DNA of 64,000 nucleotides. Source: Caulobacter sp. CCUG 60055 (GTDB taxonomy: Bacteria > Pseudomonadota > Alphaproteobacteria > Caulobacterales > Caulobacteraceae). A model generated the notes under the pieces. The model was not told where the DNA came from and made no database searches. It saw only the letters and a program-made list of their open reading frames with translations. The stretch covers positions 62,001 to 126,000 of the forward strand of contig NZ_PUIC01000004.1 in the NCBI RefSeq assembly GCF_022750545.1. The letters run 5' to 3'. A program made the translations under genes and the position numbers. Numbering within the stretch: the first letter of the stretch is position 1; the number at the start of each line of letters is the position of its first letter. Shown here piece by piece: positions 1 to 9,209 of the stretch.

Positions 1-698
1 AGCACCGACTGGGCCTTGCTGAGCCGGTGCGCCAGCTTCTCCGTCAGGTCGCGGGCGTCCTGCGGCGCCATCTGGGCCAGCACCCCCGAGAGGACCCGCT
101 CCTTCATCTTGGCGGCGATCGGCAGGCGGACGCTGTCGTCCAGCAGCGACATGCGGGCGGCCGCGTCCTTGGGCTTCATCGCCGAATAGACGGTGACCAG
201 CCGGTCGGCCTCGGCGTCGGCCTTGGCGTCGGCCTGGCCGAGCAGCCCCTGGATCTCGCCCTTGAGGCCGTTCATGGTCTTGATCTTGGCGTCCAGCTTG
301 GCCTCGGCCGCGGCCAGCAGCTGCATCTGCAGGTCGATGTCCTTCTCGCGGCCGTCCAGCTCGTTGCGGCGGGCGCCGAGGCTTTGCAGCACGCGCAGCT
401 CGGCCGGCGACAGGCCCGCCTCCTTGGCCAGCTCGGCGGCGGTCGGCGCGCAGACCGGGGCCGGCGGCTTGGCCGGCGCGACGGCAGCGACGGGCTTGGC
501 GGCGTCGGCGGCCGAGGCCGCCTGCGGCTTGTCCTCCGGCTTGGCGGCGGGCTTCTGGGCGCCGACCGCGCCCTCGGCCCATGCCCGCGCGCCCGAGACC
601 ATGCCGGGCAGGGTCTTGGCGCCGCCCAGGGCGTTGATGGCCAGGACGCCGCCGGCGGCGACGCCGATCAGGGGCAGGATGCGGGGAATGCGGGTCAT
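1..698 (-). CDS. motE: MotE-like flagellar motor chaperone (partial)
   Basis: The gene begins at 698 and its 3' end lies beyond the left edge; 232 codons are visible with no stop. One membrane segment (about residues 5-24) is followed by an Ala/Pro/Lys-rich linker to about 85, a charged coiled-coil stretch (about 98-165), and a region resembling the MgtE intracellular N domain (about 168-228, with YSAMKPKDAA and VLAQMAPQDARDL). This is the plan of MotE, the periplasmic chaperone that stabilises MotC in rhizobia. The ATG overlaps the stop of the upstream gene by four bases, so it is the fourth gene of the fliL-fliM-DUF6468-motE unit. The domain call is by pattern. Whether it serves MotC here is unknown, because no motC is in the window. 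Confidence 0.75.
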   Translation of the reverse strand, partial: MTRIPRILPLIGVAAGGVLAINALGGAKTLPGMVSGARAWAEGAVGAQKPAAKPEDKPQAASAADAAKPVAAVAPAKPPAPVCAPTAAELAKEAGLSPAELRVLQSLGARRNELDGREKDIDLQMQLLAAAEAKLDAKIKTMNGLKGEIQGLLGQADAKADAEADRLVTVYSAMKPKDAAARMSLLDDSVRLPIAAKMKERVLSGVLAQMAPQDARDLTEKLAHRLSKAQSV

Positions 699-1291
699 CG
701 GCGACCTCCGCGGAGGGGGGTGAGGCGCAGCGCCGGCTCGGCCGGGCCGTCGAACAGGTCTTCGTCGACGGTCGCCGCCGGCGTCCGCGCGACGGGCGCG
801 GCCGCCCGAGGCGCAGGCGGCGCGGGCGGCGCGGCGGCGGGGCGCGGGGCGATGTCGTCGCGCGTCAGGCGAAGCACCAGGGATTCGGCCAGGGCCTCGG
901 CGTCGGCCTCGGGGCGATGCGGCGCAGCCTGGGGCGTTGCGGGCGGCGGGGCGGCGCGCGCCGACCCGGACGCCGGCGCCGCGGCGGGCTCGACCTTGAC
1001 CCCGCTCCGCTCGGCCCGCGCGATCAGCTTTTCCAGCTTGTCGGTCAGGTCCCGGGCCACGGCCAGACGGCCGCCGAGGATGTCGGCCGCCTCGTCGGCC
1101 GTCCGCCGCAGTTCGGCGAGGCCGGTGGAGGCGCGCGCCGCCGCCGCGTCGAGGTCGGCCACCGCCTTGGCGAAGCCGGCGTGCCCCTCGCGCAGGGCCT
1201 TGAGCTTGCGGTCGAGCCGCCAGCCGAACGCCAGGGCCGCGATCAGCAGCCCGGCCAGGAGCAGGTTCATGCCGAGGGAGACGATGCTCAT
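695..1291 (-). CDS. DUF6468 flagellar-locus membrane protein
   Basis: A 198-residue protein with one N-terminal membrane segment (about residues 5-24), then a basic stretch with an amphipathic helix (to about 90) and a long Pro/Ala-rich low-complexity tail ending in basic residues. This matches DUF6468, a family found beside fliM in alphaproteobacterial flagellar loci; its function is not known. The start ATG at 1291 overlaps the fliM stop (ATGA) and its stop overlaps the motE start (ATGA), so it is probably translated with both. Location next to the switch gene suggests a flagellar role, but nothing in the sequence gives a mechanism. Confidence 0.75.
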   Translation of the reverse strand: MSIVSLGMNLLLAGLLIAALAFGWRLDRKLKALREGHAGFAKAVADLDAAAARASTGLAELRRTADEAADILGGRLAVARDLTDKLEKLIARAERSGVKVEPAAAPASGSARAAPPPATPQAAPHRPEADAEALAESLVLRLTRDDIAPRPAAAPPAPPAPRAAAPVARTPAATVDEDLFDGPAEPALRLTPLRGGRR

Positions 1292-2355
1292 CGGAACCTC
1301 TGCAACGCCGCCTTGGCCGAGGGCGACAGCGGCGCCTCGACGCGGACGGCGATATGATGGTTGCGGCGGCCCATGCGCCCGCGGGTCAGCGGCACCGCCC
1401 CGGCGCGCAGCTCGACCAGGCTGTCGGGCGTGGCGTTGAGCATCAGGGTGTCGCCCACCTTCAGCTCCAGCACGCGCTGCAGGCTGATCTGCTGTTCGTC
1501 GAGCACGGCCCGCACCTCGGTCTGGGCGCCCCACAGCTCGGTGGCCAGGTGGCTTTCCCAGATGTTGTCGCGGCCGAACTTCTCGCCCATGAACTGCTGC
1601 AGCAGCATCTTGCGGATCGGCTCCAGCGTCGCATAGGGCAGCAGCAGCTCGATGCGCCCGCCGCGGTCCTCCATGTCGATGCGCAGCTTGACCAGGATGG
1701 CGGCGTTGGCCGGCCGGGCGATGGCGGCGAAGCGCGGATTGGTCTCCAGGCGGTCCAGGCGGAAGCTGACCGGGGTCAGCGGCTCGAACGCCTGCTTGGC
1801 GTCGGCCAGCACCACCTCGACCATCCGCTGCACCAGCACCCGCTCGATGGTGGTGTAGGGGCGGCCCTCGATGCGCATGGCCGCCGTGCCGCGACGCCCG
1901 CCCAGCAGCACGTCGACGATCGAATAGATCAGGTTGGAATCGACCGTCAGCAGGCCGTAGTTGTCCAGCTCCTCGGCGCGGAACACCGACAGGATGGCCG
2001 GCAGCGGGATCGAGTTGAGATAGTCGCCGAAGCGGATCGACGAGATGTTGTCGAGGCTGACCTCGACGTTGTCGCTGGTGAAGTTGCGCAGGCTCGTCGT
2101 CATCAACCGCACCAGGCGGTCGAAGACGATCTCCAGCATCGGCAGGCGCTCGTAGGAGACCAGGGCCGAATTGATGATCGCCCGCACGCCGGTGCGCTCG
2201 GCGGCGTCCTCCTCGGACAGGTCGAAGCCGAGCAGGCTGTCGATCTCGTCCTGATTGAGGATGCGCTCCGATCCGGGCGCGCCGGCGGGCGACGCGCCCG
2301 GATCGGCGTTCTCGGAGGCCCACTGGGCCATGGCCTGGTCGAAGTCTTCCGCCAT
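1288..2355 (-). CDS. fliM: flagellar motor switch protein FliM
   Basis: FliM of 355 residues, normal for the family. It forms the middle of the C ring with FliG and FliN and receives phospho-CheY to reverse rotation. The N-terminal CheY-binding motif is present (LNQDEIDSLLGF, residues 33-44). A central CheC-like domain follows (about 55-235), and a C-terminal SpoA/FliN-like domain lies at about 265-340. The start at 2355 lies about 30 bases after the fliL stop, and the end overlaps the DUF6468 start by four bases. It probably shares the promoter ahead of fliL. Confidence 0.97.
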   Translation of the reverse strand: MAEDFDQAMAQWASENADPGASPAGAPGSERILNQDEIDSLLGFDLSEEDAAERTGVRAIINSALVSYERLPMLEIVFDRLVRLMTTSLRNFTSDNVEVSLDNISSIRFGDYLNSIPLPAILSVFRAEELDNYGLLTVDSNLIYSIVDVLLGGRRGTAAMRIEGRPYTTIERVLVQRMVEVVLADAKQAFEPLTPVSFRLDRLETNPRFAAIARPANAAILVKLRIDMEDRGGRIELLLPYATLEPIRKMLLQQFMGEKFGRDNIWESHLATELWGAQTEVRAVLDEQQISLQRVLELKVGDTLMLNATPDSLVELRAGAVPLTRGRMGRRNHHIAVRVEAPLSPSAKAALQRFR

Positions 2356-2384
2356 GGGGTCATGCTCAACGACGGGCCGGGGCC

Positions 2385-2981
2385 CTAGTTGATCAGCATC
2401 TCCTCGATCAGGACCGTGTTCACCTTGGCCGGAGCGATCACCAGATCGACCCGGCGCTTGAGCTCCATGCGCAGCTGGTAGCTGCCCTGGCTGCCTTGCA
2501 GATCCTCGGGGCGCAGTTCGCGCAGGAAGGTCTGGAACATGTCCTGCAGCCGGGGCGCGTTGGGCTCCAGCACCTCCACCACCGAGGCGTCCGGCAGCTC
2601 GAAGGTCAGCTTCAGCTTGAGGAAGGTCGGCTTGCCGTCGGCAGTCTGCATGTTCACGACGATGTCCGGCAAGGTGTAGAACACCACGCCGTCGGGGCCC
2701 TCGCGGACCTGGCCGACGGTCTTGGCGTCGCCGCCCTTCTCGTCCTTCTTCTTCGGCTTGGGCTTGGCCTTCTCGGCGTGGGCCGCGTCGGGCTTGTGGC
2801 CCAGCAGCAGGAAGGCCGCCGCCCCGCCGCCGCCCAGCACGACGAGCGCGGCGACGCCGGCGATGATCAGCAGCTTGAGCGGGAGCTTCTTCTTGCCCTC
2901 GCCGCCTTCGCCGCCCTCAGCGCCGTCGCCCGCCTGGGCGTCCGCTTCGGCCTCGGTCTGCTTCGCCTTGCTCTTCGCCAT
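2385..2981 (-). CDS. fliL: flagellar basal body-associated protein FliL
   Basis: FliL-type protein of 198 residues: an acidic, Gly-rich cytoplasmic N terminus (1-30), one membrane helix (about 33-60), a Lys/Pro-rich linker, and a periplasmic FliL domain (about 95-198) ending LIEEMLIN. FliL associates with the stator and basal body and supports torque. I chose ATG 2981 (MAKSKAKQ). A GTG at 3032 would add 17 residues that are less family-like, but it cannot be excluded. It is the first gene of the leftward fliL-fliM-DUF6468-motE unit. Several TTAA half-sites lie upstream at 3057-3086. Confidence 0.92.
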   Translation of the reverse strand: MAKSKAKQTEAEADAQAGDGAEGGEGGEGKKKLPLKLLIIAGVAALVVLGGGGAAAFLLLGHKPDAAHAEKAKPKPKKKDEKGGDAKTVGQVREGPDGVVFYTLPDIVVNMQTADGKPTFLKLKLTFELPDASVVEVLEPNAPRLQDMFQTFLRELRPEDLQGSQGSYQLRMELKRRVDLVIAPAKVNTVLIEEMLIN

Positions 2982-3056
2982 CTCGCCCGCCGCGGGACCG
3001 CGCGCCAGCGCGCGGCGCCCCAGTTCGCCCACCTTCGTTCAATCGCTTCGAAATGG

Positions 3057-3086
3057 TTAAGGACCGGTTTTTAACACTCCTTAACC
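3057..3086 (-). promoter_or_regulatory. candidate CtrA-type TTAA site cluster before fliL
   Basis: Three TTAA half-sites (3057-3060, 3071-3074, 3081-3084) lie within 30 bases just upstream of fliL. In Caulobacter, class II flagellar promoters such as fliL are activated by CtrA at TTAA-N7-TTAA. The spacings here are 10 and 6 bases, not the consensus 7, so the assignment is tentative. The local T/A richness in a roughly 70 percent GC genome supports a regulatory role. Confidence 0.4.
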
Positions 3087-3167
3087 GCTGCAATTTTTGC
3101 CGGGCCGAGATCGCCCATCGGCAGGCCGTTAACCCTAGTATTCGTTGTTTTTGAAAAGAATTTCGGC

Positions 3168-3183
3168 TGGCCCGCCTTTTGCA
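3168..3183 (+). promoter_or_regulatory. sigma-54 (-24/-12) promoter of flgFGAH
   Basis: The string TGGCCCGCCTTTTGCA has GG at 3169-3170, ten bases, then GC at 3181-3182. This is the exact GG-N10-GC spacing of sigma-54 promoters (consensus TGGCAC-N5-TTGCA). The predicted start of transcription is about 3194, 30 bases before flgF. Caulobacter class III rod/hook operons use sigma-54 with the activator FlbD, so the site fits its gene. A half-site TTAACCAT lies downstream at 3202-3209. Confidence 0.85.
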
Positions 3184-3223
3184 GCCCCGCATGGGACGAC
3201 GTTAACCATAGGACTGCGGCATC

Positions 3224-3961
3224 ATGGACAATACGATGTACGTCGGCCTCTCGCGGCAGATGATCCTGCGCCGCGAGCTGGATGTCGTCGCCAACAACAT
3301 CGCCAACGCCGACACCGTGGGCTTCAAGGTCGAGTCGCTGATGAGCCGGGTCGAGCCGCGCCGCCTGGTCGGCGACAGCCCGGTGGCCCAGCCGGTGAAG
3401 TTCGCGCTGGATTCCGGCGTCGCCCGCGATTTCGGCCAGGGAACCCTGCAGCAGACCAGCGCGCCGCTGGACGTCGCCATCGAGGGCCAGGGCTTCTTCA
3501 AGGTCCGGACGCCGGCCGGCGAGCGCTACACCCGCGACGGGCGCTTCTCGACCGATTCCACCGGACGCCTGGTGACCAAGGCCGGCCAGCCGGTCCTCGA
3601 CGACAGCGGCTCGGAGATCGTGCTCGATCCCGAGAAGGGCGAGCCGACCATCAGCCGCGACGGCGTCATCAGCCAGGGAATCCTGCGGGTCGGCAAGCTG
3701 GGCGCCTATCGCTTCGACAGCCTGTCGGCGCTGGAGAAGACCGGCGACGGCCTCTTCCGCAACACCTCCAACCAGCAGCCTCAGGCCGCCACGGCCGCCC
3801 TCCTGCACCAGGGCATGACCGAGGCCTCGAACGTCCAGCCGATCCAGGAGATCACGCGGATGATCGAGGTGACGCGCGCCTATGAGAGCGTGAGCAACAT
3901 GATGGACCAGACCGCGCAGCTCGACCGCAAGTCGATCCAGCGTCTGGGCCAGGTGAACTAG
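3224..3961 (+). CDS. flgF: flagellar basal-body rod protein FlgF
   Basis: Proximal rod protein FlgF, 245 residues. The N-terminal rod-protein motif is present (NNIANADTVGFK, residues 24-35). The central part has the hook/rod pattern GQGFFKV and YTRDGRFS. The C terminus ends in the heptad-rich helix typical of axial proteins (EASNVQPIQEI). It is exported by the flagellar type III system, so no signal peptide is expected or seen. It is the first gene of flgF-flgG-flgA-flgH, 30 bases after the predicted sigma-54 start, and only 11 bases separate it from flgG. Confidence 0.96.
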   Translation: MDNTMYVGLSRQMILRRELDVVANNIANADTVGFKVESLMSRVEPRRLVGDSPVAQPVKFALDSGVARDFGQGTLQQTSAPLDVAIEGQGFFKVRTPAGERYTRDGRFSTDSTGRLVTKAGQPVLDDSGSEIVLDPEKGEPTISRDGVISQGILRVGKLGAYRFDSLSALEKTGDGLFRNTSNQQPQAATAALLHQGMTEASNVQPIQEITRMIEVTRAYESVSNMMDQTAQLDRKSIQRLGQVN

Positions 3962-3972
3962 GAATCTAGCCG

Positions 3973-4761
3973 ATGAGAGCTCTGCGCACCGCAACCACGG
4001 GCATGGCGGCCCAGCAGCTGAACGTCGAGGTCATCTCGAACAACATCGCCAACATGAACACGGTCGGCTTCAAGAAGCAGCGGGCCGAGTTCGAGGACCT
4101 GCTCTACCAGAACGTCGAGCGCATGGGCGCGGCCTCTTCGGATTCCGGCACGGTGGTGCCGACCGGCGTCCAGGTCGGCTCGGGCGTCAAGGCCGGCTCG
4201 GTCTACCGCATCACCGCCCAGGGCTCGCCCACCCAGACCCAGAACAAGTTCGACGTGGCCATCCAGGGGCGCGGCTACCTGCAGGTGCTGCTGCCCTCGG
4301 GCGAGACGGCCTACACCCGCGCCGGCAACCTCACGACCAACGACCAGGGCCAGCTGGTCACCAACGACGGCTATCTGGTGCAGCCGGGGATCACCGTCCC
4401 GCAAGACGCCACCGACGTGATGATCTCGCCGACGGGCCTGATGCAGGTGCTGCAGCCCAGCTCGCCGACGCCGCAGACCGTCGGCCAGCTGCAGCTGGCG
4501 ACCTTCTTCAACGAGGCCGGCCTCGACGCGGTCGGCGAGAACCTGTTCCTGGAAAGCGGCGCGTCCGGCCAGGCCAGCGTCGCCAATCCCGGCGCGCCCG
4601 GCTACGGCAAGCTGCTGCAGGGCTATGTCGAGGCCTCGAACGTCGACCCGGTCAGCGAGATCACCGCCCTGATCGTGGCGCAGCGCGCCTACGAGATGAA
4701 CTCCAAGGTGATCAACTCCGCCGACCAGATGCTCCAGACCACCTCGCAGCTGAAGTCGTAA
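3973..4761 (+). CDS. flgG: flagellar distal rod protein FlgG
   Basis: FlgG of 262 residues, the usual length of about 260. It forms the distal rod that crosses the periplasm. The N terminus carries the rod motif (NNIANMNTVGFK, residues 23-34) followed by FEDLLYQN. The central GRGYLQV/YTRAGN segment and the C-terminal EASNVDPVSEITALIVAQR helix are classic FlgG. Secretion is through the flagellar export gate. It lies between flgF and flgA in one operon, with four bases to the next gene. Confidence 0.97.
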   Translation: MRALRTATTGMAAQQLNVEVISNNIANMNTVGFKKQRAEFEDLLYQNVERMGAASSDSGTVVPTGVQVGSGVKAGSVYRITAQGSPTQTQNKFDVAIQGRGYLQVLLPSGETAYTRAGNLTTNDQGQLVTNDGYLVQPGITVPQDATDVMISPTGLMQVLQPSSPTPQTVGQLQLATFFNEAGLDAVGENLFLESGASGQASVANPGAPGYGKLLQGYVEASNVDPVSEITALIVAQRAYEMNSKVINSADQMLQTTSQLKS

Positions 4762-4765
4762 GTCC

Positions 4766-5572
4766 ATGACCCACGCCCTCGCCCGCGCGATCGCCCCCCT
4801 GGCCCTGGCCGCCGCCGCATGGCTGTCGGCCGGCGCGGCCCTGGCCGGCCAGCCGGTGTCGCTGAAGGTCGACGTCGAGGCCGGCGGCCCCGTCACCCTC
4901 GGCGACCTGTTCGACGACGCCGGCCGCGCGGCGGGGGTCGTCATCGGCCCCGCCCCGCAGCCGGGCGCCAACGCCGTGCTGGACGCGGCGGCGGTGCAGC
5001 GCGCCGCCCACCTGGCCGGCCTCGACTGGGACAACCCCTCGCGCCTGCGCCGCATCGTCGTCCGCCAGGGCGCCGCCCAGCCCGAGCCCGCCGCCGCCGT
5101 GGCGGCCACGCGGGCTGGCAAGCCGGGCGCGACGGTCGAGGCCCTGACCTACACCCGCAGCCTCGCCGCCGGCGAGGTCGTGGGCCCTCAGGACGTCGCC
5201 TGGACCAAGGTCGCCGCCTTCTCCGCCCCCAAGGACGCCCCCGGCGACGCCGAGCGGGTGATCGGCATGGCCGCCCGCAGGCCTCTGCGCGCCGGCGCCG
5301 CGGTGACCGGCCGCGACCTCGCCGCCGCCCAGGTGATCAAGCGCGACGACCTCGTCACCGTGACCTTCAGCGCCGACGGGGTCCGCCTGTCGCTGCAGGG
5401 CAAGGCCATGGCCGCCGCCGCCGCCGGAGACACGGTGGCGGTGATGAACGTCGCCTCCAAGAAGGTGTTCGAGGCCGTCGCCGCCGGCCCCGGCCAGGCG
5501 GTCGTCGGCCCCGAGGCCGACCGCCTGAAGGCCGCCGCCTTCCCCGCCGCCCAGTTCGCTTCGCTTCGCTAG
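4766..5572 (+). CDS. flgA: flagellar P-ring assembly chaperone FlgA
   Basis: Periplasmic FlgA, the chaperone needed to polymerise the FlgI P ring, 268 residues. A signal peptide covers about residues 1-27 (cleavage after ALA before GQP). A weakly conserved N-terminal region leads to an SAF-like domain (about 125-190, with LAAGEVVGPQDVAW) and the C-terminal FlgA beta domain (about 195-265). The order flgF-flgG-flgA-flgH is the Caulobacter-type arrangement. FlgI is not in the window. Confidence 0.92.
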   Translation: MTHALARAIAPLALAAAAWLSAGAALAGQPVSLKVDVEAGGPVTLGDLFDDAGRAAGVVIGPAPQPGANAVLDAAAVQRAAHLAGLDWDNPSRLRRIVVRQGAAQPEPAAAVAATRAGKPGATVEALTYTRSLAAGEVVGPQDVAWTKVAAFSAPKDAPGDAERVIGMAARRPLRAGAAVTGRDLAAAQVIKRDDLVTVTFSADGVRLSLQGKAMAAAAAGDTVAVMNVASKKVFEAVAAGPGQAVVGPEADRLKAAAFPAAQFASLR

Positions 5573-5584
5573 GAGCCCGCCGCC

Positions 5585-6334
5585 ATGCGCCGTCTTTCCG
5601 CCCTCGCCCTGGTCGCCGCCTCCGGCGCGACGCTGTGCGCCTGCTCGTCGGTGAACGAGGCCGTCAACGGCCCCAAGCTGACGCCGATGAACTATCCCGC
5701 CGCCCTGGCCCAGCCCATGCCGGCCTCGACGCCCGTGATCGGGGCCGCGCGCCAGCCGATCCCGCAGTCGGCCTCGGCCAATTCGCTGTGGCGGACGGGC
5801 GCGCGCGCCTTCTTCATCGACCAGCGGGCCAGCCGCGTCGGCGACATCCTGACTGTGCTGATCACCATCGACGACAGCGCCAAGACCACCAACGCCACCT
5901 CCAGCTCGCGCACCTCGTCGATGAAGGCCGGCATGCCGCACCTCCTGGGCCTGGAGCAAACGCTCGGCAGGATGCTGCCGGGCGCCTACGACCCGACCAA
6001 CGCCCTGGCCACCAGCGGCGCCACCTCGAACCAGGGCGCCGGCGCGGTGAACCGCCAGGAAAAGATCAACCTGACCGTCGCCGCCGTGGTCACCCAGGTG
6101 CTGCCCAACGGCAACCTGATGATCCAGGGCTCGCAGGAGGTGCGCACCAACACCGAGATGCGCCAGCTCACCGTCCAGGGCGTGGTGCGTCCCGAGGACA
6201 TCACCGCGACCAACACCATCAACCACAGCCAGATCGCCGAGGCGCGCATCAGCTATGGCGGACGCGGCGACATCAGCCGGGTCCAGAAGACCCCGGCCGG
6301 CCAGTCGCTGGTGGAGAAGTTCTCGCCGTTCTGA
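5585..6334 (+). CDS. flgH: flagellar L-ring lipoprotein FlgH
   Basis: FlgH, the outer-membrane L-ring subunit, 249 residues. The N terminus is a lipoprotein signal with lipobox LCAC, so Cys20 is the acylated residue. The conserved FlgH core is visible: [13 protein letters not shown], then [20 protein letters not shown] and [14 protein letters not shown]. It is the last gene of the sigma-54 operon and faces dxs convergently with only 15 bases between stops and no clear terminator. Confidence 0.97.
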   Translation: MRRLSALALVAASGATLCACSSVNEAVNGPKLTPMNYPAALAQPMPASTPVIGAARQPIPQSASANSLWRTGARAFFIDQRASRVGDILTVLITIDDSAKTTNATSSSRTSSMKAGMPHLLGLEQTLGRMLPGAYDPTNALATSGATSNQGAGAVNRQEKINLTVAAVVTQVLPNGNLMIQGSQEVRTNTEMRQLTVQGVVRPEDITATNTINHSQIAEARISYGGRGDISRVQKTPAGQSLVEKFSPF

Positions 6335-6349
6335 GCCCGGCGGCGCGCC

Positions 6350-8266
6350 TCAGGCCCGGCGGTTCGCCGCCGGCGCCCCGGCCACGCCCAGGGCGCGCAG
6401 CGCCGCCGCCACGATGCCGTCGGCGTCCAGCCCCGCCTCGGCGTACATCGCCTCGGGCTTGTCCTGGTCCTGGAAGACGTCGGGCAGGACCAGGGTGCGG
6501 ACCCGAAGGCCGCGATCCAGGGCCCCGTGCTCGGCCAGGGCCTGGAGCACGAAGGCGCCGAAGCCGCCCATGGCCCCCTCCTCGACGGTGATCAGCGCCT
6601 CGTGCCCGCGGGCGAGGCGCAGGATCAGGTCGATGTCCAGCGGCTTGGCGAAACGGGCGTCGGCCACGGTGGCCGAAAGCCCCCGCGCGGCCAGGGCGTC
6701 GGCGGCCTTGAGGCTTTCCTGCAGGCGGGTGCCGAACGACAGGATGGCCACGGCCGAGCCTTCGCGGACGATGCGGCCCTTGCCAATCTCCAGCGGCTCG
6801 GCGAGGTCGGGGATGTCGACGCCGACGCCTTCGCCGCGCGGATAGCGGAAGGCGCTGGGCCGATCGTCGATCGCCACCGCCGTGGCGATCATCCGGGCCA
6901 GCTCGGCCTCGTCGGAGGCGGCCATCAGCACCATGCCGGGCAGCGCGCCCATGTAGCCGATGTCGAAGCTGCCGGCGTGGGTGGCCCCGTCGGCGCCCAC
7001 CAGCCCGGCGCGGTCCATGGCGAAGCGCACCGGCAGGCTCTGGATGGCCACGTCGTGCACCACCTGGTCGTAGCCGCGCTGGAGGAAGGTCGAATAGAGG
7101 GCGCAGAACGGCTTCATGCCGTCGGCGGCCAGGCCGGCGGCGAAGGTCACCGCGTGCTGTTCGGCGATGCCGACGTCGAAGGTGCGGCTGGGGAAGGCCT
7201 GGCCGAACAGGTCGAGGCCGGTGCCCGAGGGCATGGCGGCGGTGATGGCGATGATCTTGTCGTCGCGCTCGGCCTGCTTGATCAGCTGCTGGGCGAACAC
7301 CTTGGTGTAGCTGGGGGCGTTGGACGGCGACTTCGCCTGCTTGCCGGTGACGACGTCGAACTTGGCCACCGCGTGCAGCTTGTCGTCGGCGCCCTCGGCC
7401 GGGGCGTAGCCCTTGCCCTTCTGGGTGACGACGTGGACCAGCACCGGCTTGTCGGCGTGGTCGCGGATGTTCTTCAGCACCGGGACCAGGGCGTCGAGGT
7501 CGTGCCCGTCGATGGGCCCGACATAGTAGAAGCCCAGCTCCTCGAACAGCGTCCCGCCGGTGACCATGCCGCGGGCGTATTCCTCGGCCTTGCGCGCGGC
7601 CTGCTGCAAGGGCCGCGGCAGGGCGCCGGCCACCTGCTTGCCCAGCTTGCGCAGCGACTGGTAGCCGCCGCCCGAGACCAGGCGGGCCATGTAGGCGCTC
7701 ATGCCGCCGACCGGCGGGGCGATCGACATGTCGTTGTCGTTGAGGATGACGATCAGCTGCTTGGTGGTCTCGACGGCGTTGTTCATCGCCTCGTAGGCCA
7801 TGCCCGCGCTCATCGAGCCGTCGCCGATCACGGCGATGACCTTGTTATCGTCGCCGCGCTGGTCGCGGGCGGCCGCGAAGCCCAGCGCCGCCGAGATCGA
7901 GGTGGCCGCGTGCGCGGCGCCGAACGGGTCGTATTCGCTTTCCGAACGCTTGGTGAAGCCCGACAGGCCGCCGCCCTGGCGCAGGGTGCGGATGCGCTCG
8001 CGCCGGCCGGTGAGTATCTTGTGCGGATAGGCTTGGTGGCCGACGTCCCAGATGACGATGTCGCGCGGCGTGTCGAACACGTGGTGCAGCGCCACGGTCA
8101 GTTCGACCACGCCCAGGCCCGCGCCCAGGTGGCCGCCGGTGGTCGACACCACGTCGATGGTCTCGGCCCGCAGCTCGTCGGCGAGCTGGCGCAGCTGCGG
8201 AGAGGTGAATTCGCGCGTGTCGGTCGGCGAACGGACGGTGTCGAGCAGGGGGGTGACAGGCGGCAT
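6350..8266 (-). CDS. dxs: 1-deoxy-D-xylulose-5-phosphate synthase
   Basis: DXS, the first and usually rate-limiting enzyme of the MEP isoprenoid pathway. It joins pyruvate and glyceraldehyde 3-phosphate using thiamine diphosphate. The length of 638 residues is typical. Catalytic His46 lies in GGHLGAGLG, and the TPP/metal motif [16 protein letters not shown] spans residues 148-163. A transketolase pyrimidine-binding domain with [13 protein letters not shown] and a C-terminal domain follow. It lies 52 bases after ispA on the same strand; that junction holds two perfect inverted repeats. Confidence 0.97.
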   Translation of the reverse strand: MPPVTPLLDTVRSPTDTREFTSPQLRQLADELRAETIDVVSTTGGHLGAGLGVVELTVALHHVFDTPRDIVIWDVGHQAYPHKILTGRRERIRTLRQGGGLSGFTKRSESEYDPFGAAHAATSISAALGFAAARDQRGDDNKVIAVIGDGSMSAGMAYEAMNNAVETTKQLIVILNDNDMSIAPPVGGMSAYMARLVSGGGYQSLRKLGKQVAGALPRPLQQAARKAEEYARGMVTGGTLFEELGFYYVGPIDGHDLDALVPVLKNIRDHADKPVLVHVVTQKGKGYAPAEGADDKLHAVAKFDVVTGKQAKSPSNAPSYTKVFAQQLIKQAERDDKIIAITAAMPSGTGLDLFGQAFPSRTFDVGIAEQHAVTFAAGLAADGMKPFCALYSTFLQRGYDQVVHDVAIQSLPVRFAMDRAGLVGADGATHAGSFDIGYMGALPGMVLMAASDEAELARMIATAVAIDDRPSAFRYPRGEGVGVDIPDLAEPLEIGKGRIVREGSAVAILSFGTRLQESLKAADALAARGLSATVADARFAKPLDIDLILRLARGHEALITVEEGAMGGFGAFVLQALAEHGALDRGLRVRTLVLPDVFQDQDKPEAMYAEAGLDADGIVAAALRALGVAGAPAANRRA

Positions 8267-8290
8267 GCAGTGTTCCGGATCGCGGTCCGC

Positions 8291-8333
8291 GGACGGGCAT
8301 GCCCGTCCGGCGATCGACTTAATTACGTCGATC
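8291..8333 (-). repeat. two adjacent inverted repeats at the ispA-dxs junction
   Basis: Two perfect hairpin-forming repeats sit side by side. One is GGACGGG-CATG-CCCGTCC (8291-8308). The other is GATCGAC (8312-8318) paired with GTCGATC (8327-8333) around an 8-base loop that contains the ispA stop codon. Neither is followed by a U tract in the reading direction. They may be an mRNA processing or stability element between ispA and dxs, or a weak terminator. The function is inferred. Confidence 0.5.
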
Positions 8334-9209
8334 TAGCACGAAGTCGACGCTATCGCGCAGGAATCTGGCGCGTTCGCCGAAGAGGTCGAGGCGCCCCTTG
8401 GCCTGGCCGGACAGATGGGCCACCCGTTCGCGCGCCTGATCGACGCCCAGCAGGGTGACGTAGTTGGCCTTGCCCTTGGCGGCGTCCTTGCCGCCGGCGG
8501 CCTTGCCCAGCAGGTCCTCGTCGCCCTCGACGTCGAGCAGGTCGTCGACGATCTGATAGGCCAGCCCCAGGTCCTGGGCGAAGGCGGTCAGGGCCTGGCG
8601 CTCGGCCTCGCCGGCGCGGGCCAGCACCAGCGGAATGTCGAAGGCGTAGACGATCAAGGCCCCGGTCTTCAGCCGCTGCATGCGGGCCACGGCGCCGAGG
8701 TCGTCGCGCACCCCCAGCAGGTCGATCATCTGGCCGCCGGCCATGCCCTTGGCGCCCGAAGCGACGGCCAGGCGGCGCACCAGCTCGGCCCGCACCTCGG
8801 CGTCCTCGTGGGTGTCGGGATGGGCCATGATCTCGAACGCGGCGGTCTGCAGCGCGTCGCCGGCCAGCACGGCCGTCGCCTCGTCATAGGCCTTGTGGAC
8901 GGTCGGGCGGCCGCGGCGCATGTCGTCGTCGTCCATGCACGGCAGGTCGTCGTGCACGAGGCTGTAGGCGTGGATGCATTCCAGGGCGCAGGCGGCGCGC
9001 AGCACCGGCCGCTCCTCGACGTCGAACATCTTGGCCGTCTCGAGCGCGAAGAACGGCCGCAGCCGCTTGCCCGGCCCCAGGGCGGCGTAGCGCATCGCCT
9101 CGGTGAGGCGGCTTTCGGGCCCCTCGCCGCGCGGCAGGAGGGCGTCGAGCGCCACGGTGACCAGGTCGGCGGCCTCGGCCACCCTTTGGGCGAAGGCGGC
9201 GCGGTTCAA
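8319..9209 (-). CDS. ispA: (2E,6E)-farnesyl diphosphate synthase-type polyprenyl synthetase
   Basis: Short-chain prenyl diphosphate synthase that condenses IPP with DMAPP/GPP, 296 residues. The first Asp-rich motif is [10 protein letters not shown] (from residue 87), of the bacterial farnesyl synthase type with two inserted residues. GKRLRPF lies at 48-54, and the second Asp-rich motif is YQIVDDLLD (about 222-230). I chose TTG 9209 because GGGAG lies eight bases upstream and the codon overlaps the csaA stop (TTGA), which points to coupled translation. The product could be geranyl or farnesyl diphosphate; sequence alone favours farnesyl. Confidence 0.93.
   Translation of the reverse strand: MNRAAFAQRVAEAADLVTVALDALLPRGEGPESRLTEAMRYAALGPGKRLRPFFALETAKMFDVEERPVLRAACALECIHAYSLVHDDLPCMDDDDMRRGRPTVHKAYDEATAVLAGDALQTAAFEIMAHPDTHEDAEVRAELVRRLAVASGAKGMAGGQMIDLLGVRDDLGAVARMQRLKTGALIVYAFDIPLVLARAGEAERQALTAFAQDLGLAYQIVDDLLDVEGDEDLLGKAAGGKDAAKGKANYVTLLGVDQARERVAHLSGQAKGRLDLFGERARFLRDSVDFVLDRRN

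Noticed and set aside
27-2323. Long open frames antisense or out of frame to motE, DUF6468 and fliM
   Set aside because: They are Arg/Gly/Ala-rich, have no domain, and mirror the real genes, as expected from high GC.
3031-3032. Longer fliL from GTG 3032
   Set aside because: It would add 17 residues not typical of FliL. It is noted in the fliL entry but not used.
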